Program-made: the position numbers and the translations under genes
Assembly (NCBI GenBank): GCA_963680875.1
Contig: OY804583.1
Coordinates: 34,275,331-34,339,330 of the forward strand
Source: Bathymodiolus brooksi
Lineage: Eukaryota; Mollusca; Bivalvia; Mytilida; Modiolidae
Direction of reading: 5' to 3'
Length of the DNA: 64,000 bases
The notes under the pieces: model-generated
The model's database searches: none
Told to the model about the DNA's origin: nothing
Seen by the model: the letters and a program-made list of their open reading frames with translations, nothing else
Shown here: in pieces, positions 63,194 through 64,000 of the stretch
How positions within the stretch are numbered: position 1 is the stretch's first letter
Layout: the number at the start of each line of letters is the position of its first letter

Positions 63194-64000
63194 CGACACT
63201 TTCAACAATGTGTCAGGTATAACGTAGAACATGCTGGCCAGTTTTATTGGTGTTTAACGACACTTTCAACAATATGTCAGGTATAACGTAGAACATGGTG
63301 ACCAGTTTTATTGTTGCTTAACGACACTTTCAACAATGTGTCAGGTATAACGTAGAACATGGTGACCAGTTTTATTGGTGTTTAACGACACTTTCAACAA
63401 TGTGTCAGGTATAACGTAGAACATGGTGATCAGTTTTATTGGTGTTTAACGCCACTTTCAACAATGTTAGTTATAGTGTAGAACATGGTGACCAGTTTTA
63501 TTGGTGTTTAACGACACTTTCAACAATATGTCAGGTATAACGTAGAACATGGTGACCAGTTTTATTGGTGTTTAATGACACTTTCAACAATGTGTCAGTT
63601 ATAACGTAGAACATGGTGAACAGTTTTATTGGTGTTTAACGACACTGTCAACAATGTGTCAGGTATAGCGTATAACATGCTGGCCAGTTTTATTGGTGTT
63701 TAACGACACTTTCAACAATATGTCAGGTATAACGTAGAACATGGTGACCAGTTTTATTGTTGCTTAACGACACTTTCAACAATGTGTCAGGTATAACGTA
63801 GAACATGGTGACCAGTTTTATTGGTGTTTAACGACACCTTCAACAATGTGTCAGGTATAACGTAGAACATGGTGATCAGTTTTATTGGTGTTTGACGCCA
63901 CTTTCAACAATGTTAGTTATAGTGTAGAACATGGTGACCAGTTTTATTGGTGTTTAACGACACTTTCAACAATGTGTCAGGTATAATGTAGAACATGGTG
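63194..64000 (+). repeat. 1017-bp HOR, copy 3 (partial, cut by window end)
   Basis: The first 807 bp of a third copy, ending within the ataatg monomer. Markers are again 1017 bp on (ttgttgc at 63311 and 63757). The array evidently continues to the right, so the total copy number of this HOR cannot be told here. Confidence 0.95.

Larger units (their letters stand above)
1..64000 (+). repeat. Tandem satellite array, 61-64 bp monomer, fills the window
   Basis: Every line of the window reads as the same unit: a head (cgacactttcaacaatgtg), a middle (tcaggtataacgtagaac), the heptamer ggtgacc and a tail (agttttattggtgtttaa). The canonical unit is 64 bp with 24 G/C (37.5%). Variants of 61, 62 and 63 bp lower the mean, giving about 1,000 copies. 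All copies point the same way, and no foreign sequence, inversion or gap of even one monomer was seen. The unit length is not a multiple of three and it carries stop codons on both strands, so no long reading frame survives. Such arrays are typical of eukaryotic centromeric, pericentromeric or subtelomeric heterochromatin; the window does not show which. The strand given is that of the written consensus and is arbitrary. Confidence 0.99.

Noticed and set aside
1..64000. CRISPR array.
   Set aside because: The repeats are directly joined, and all parts of each unit are homologous between copies. There are no unique spacers, no leader and no cas genes.
1..64000. CENP-B box or another known centromere motif.
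   Set aside because: The primate-type box needs a TTCG...CGGG pattern, which I do not see in any monomer class. A centromeric role stays possible but is not shown by motif.
1..64000. Telomeric or simple-sequence repeat.
   Set aside because: No TTAGGG-like hexamer runs or microsatellite tracts occur; the basic period is 61-64 bp.
1..64000. tRNA or other RNA gene, given the resemblance to a SINE head.
   Set aside because: No A-box/B-box pair, cloverleaf or poly-A tail is present. Only the part resembling the dispersed repeat's head is repeated.
1..64000. Bacterial or phage repeat region or repeat protein gene.
   Set aside because: The 64-bp period breaks the reading frame and stops occur in all frames. 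Array size and HOR structure are typical of eukaryotic satellites.
61160..64000. Assembly duplication as the sole explanation of the identical 1017-bp copies.
   Set aside because: It cannot be excluded from sequence alone. However, the chimeric monomer at each junction and the differing base before copy 1 (taacgac against tatcgac) fit a real tandem expansion, so I kept it as a finding with a read-based check.
1..64000. Hairpin-forming function of the ggtgacc/ctggccag heptamer.
   Set aside because: The self-complementary parts are only 7-9 bases long and are absent in many classes, which is too little to claim a structure.

Overview
The whole 64-kb window is one uninterrupted tandem satellite DNA array. 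It holds roughly 1,000 head-to-tail copies of a 61-64 bp monomer (canonical form 64 bp, 37.5% G+C), all in the same orientation. I found no gene, RNA gene, transposon insertion, inversion or unique-sequence gap. This is eukaryotic heterochromatin-type DNA. The monomer parts reading gtttaacgccact, caacaat, gttata and ggccagttttattgg resemble, from memory, the head of short dispersed (SINE-like) repeats common in marine molluscs. A mollusc, perhaps a bivalve, is therefore the best guess for the host, but this rests on recall and not on a search.

The interest lies in the organisation above the monomer. Monomers fall into recognisable classes, defined by small deletions (62, 61 or 63 bp forms) and by diagnostic variants in the ggtgacc heptamer, in the two CpG positions and in the ttggtgttta tail. 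These classes recur in fixed orders and so build higher-order repeats (HORs). Layout: 1-5830, a two-part HOR repeated with offsets of 2917 and 2663 bp; 6963-10220, a partly repeated 1839-bp unit; 10221-13572, two tandem copies of a 1650-bp unit; 14363-28668, five copies of a ~2.9-kb HOR (spacings 2919, 2981, 2919 and 2729 bp), with a superimposed ~8.65-kb duplication; 28669-36661, a looser ~3.2-kb HOR with a nested 441/505-bp duplication; 36662-44004, two 3.5-kb copies separated by 329 bp; 45603-61159, a 4.8-5.4-kb super-repeat containing a 634-bp (10-monomer) cassette in 2, 3 and 2 copies; 61160-64000, a tandem 1017-bp (16-monomer) HOR, with full copies that look identical by eye, running off the window edge.

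Lengths of related HOR copies differ almost entirely by sums of whole monomers (for example 62, 64 or 126 bp), and several monomers are chimeras of two classes. Both are the expected traces of in-register unequal exchange or gene conversion. Variation at both CpG positions of the monomer is mainly CG/TG/CA, as expected if the array is or was cytosine-methylated. Nothing here looks like a coding system. The 'system' is a satellite captured at several successive stages of amplification, with the most homogeneous and probably youngest part at the right-hand end.
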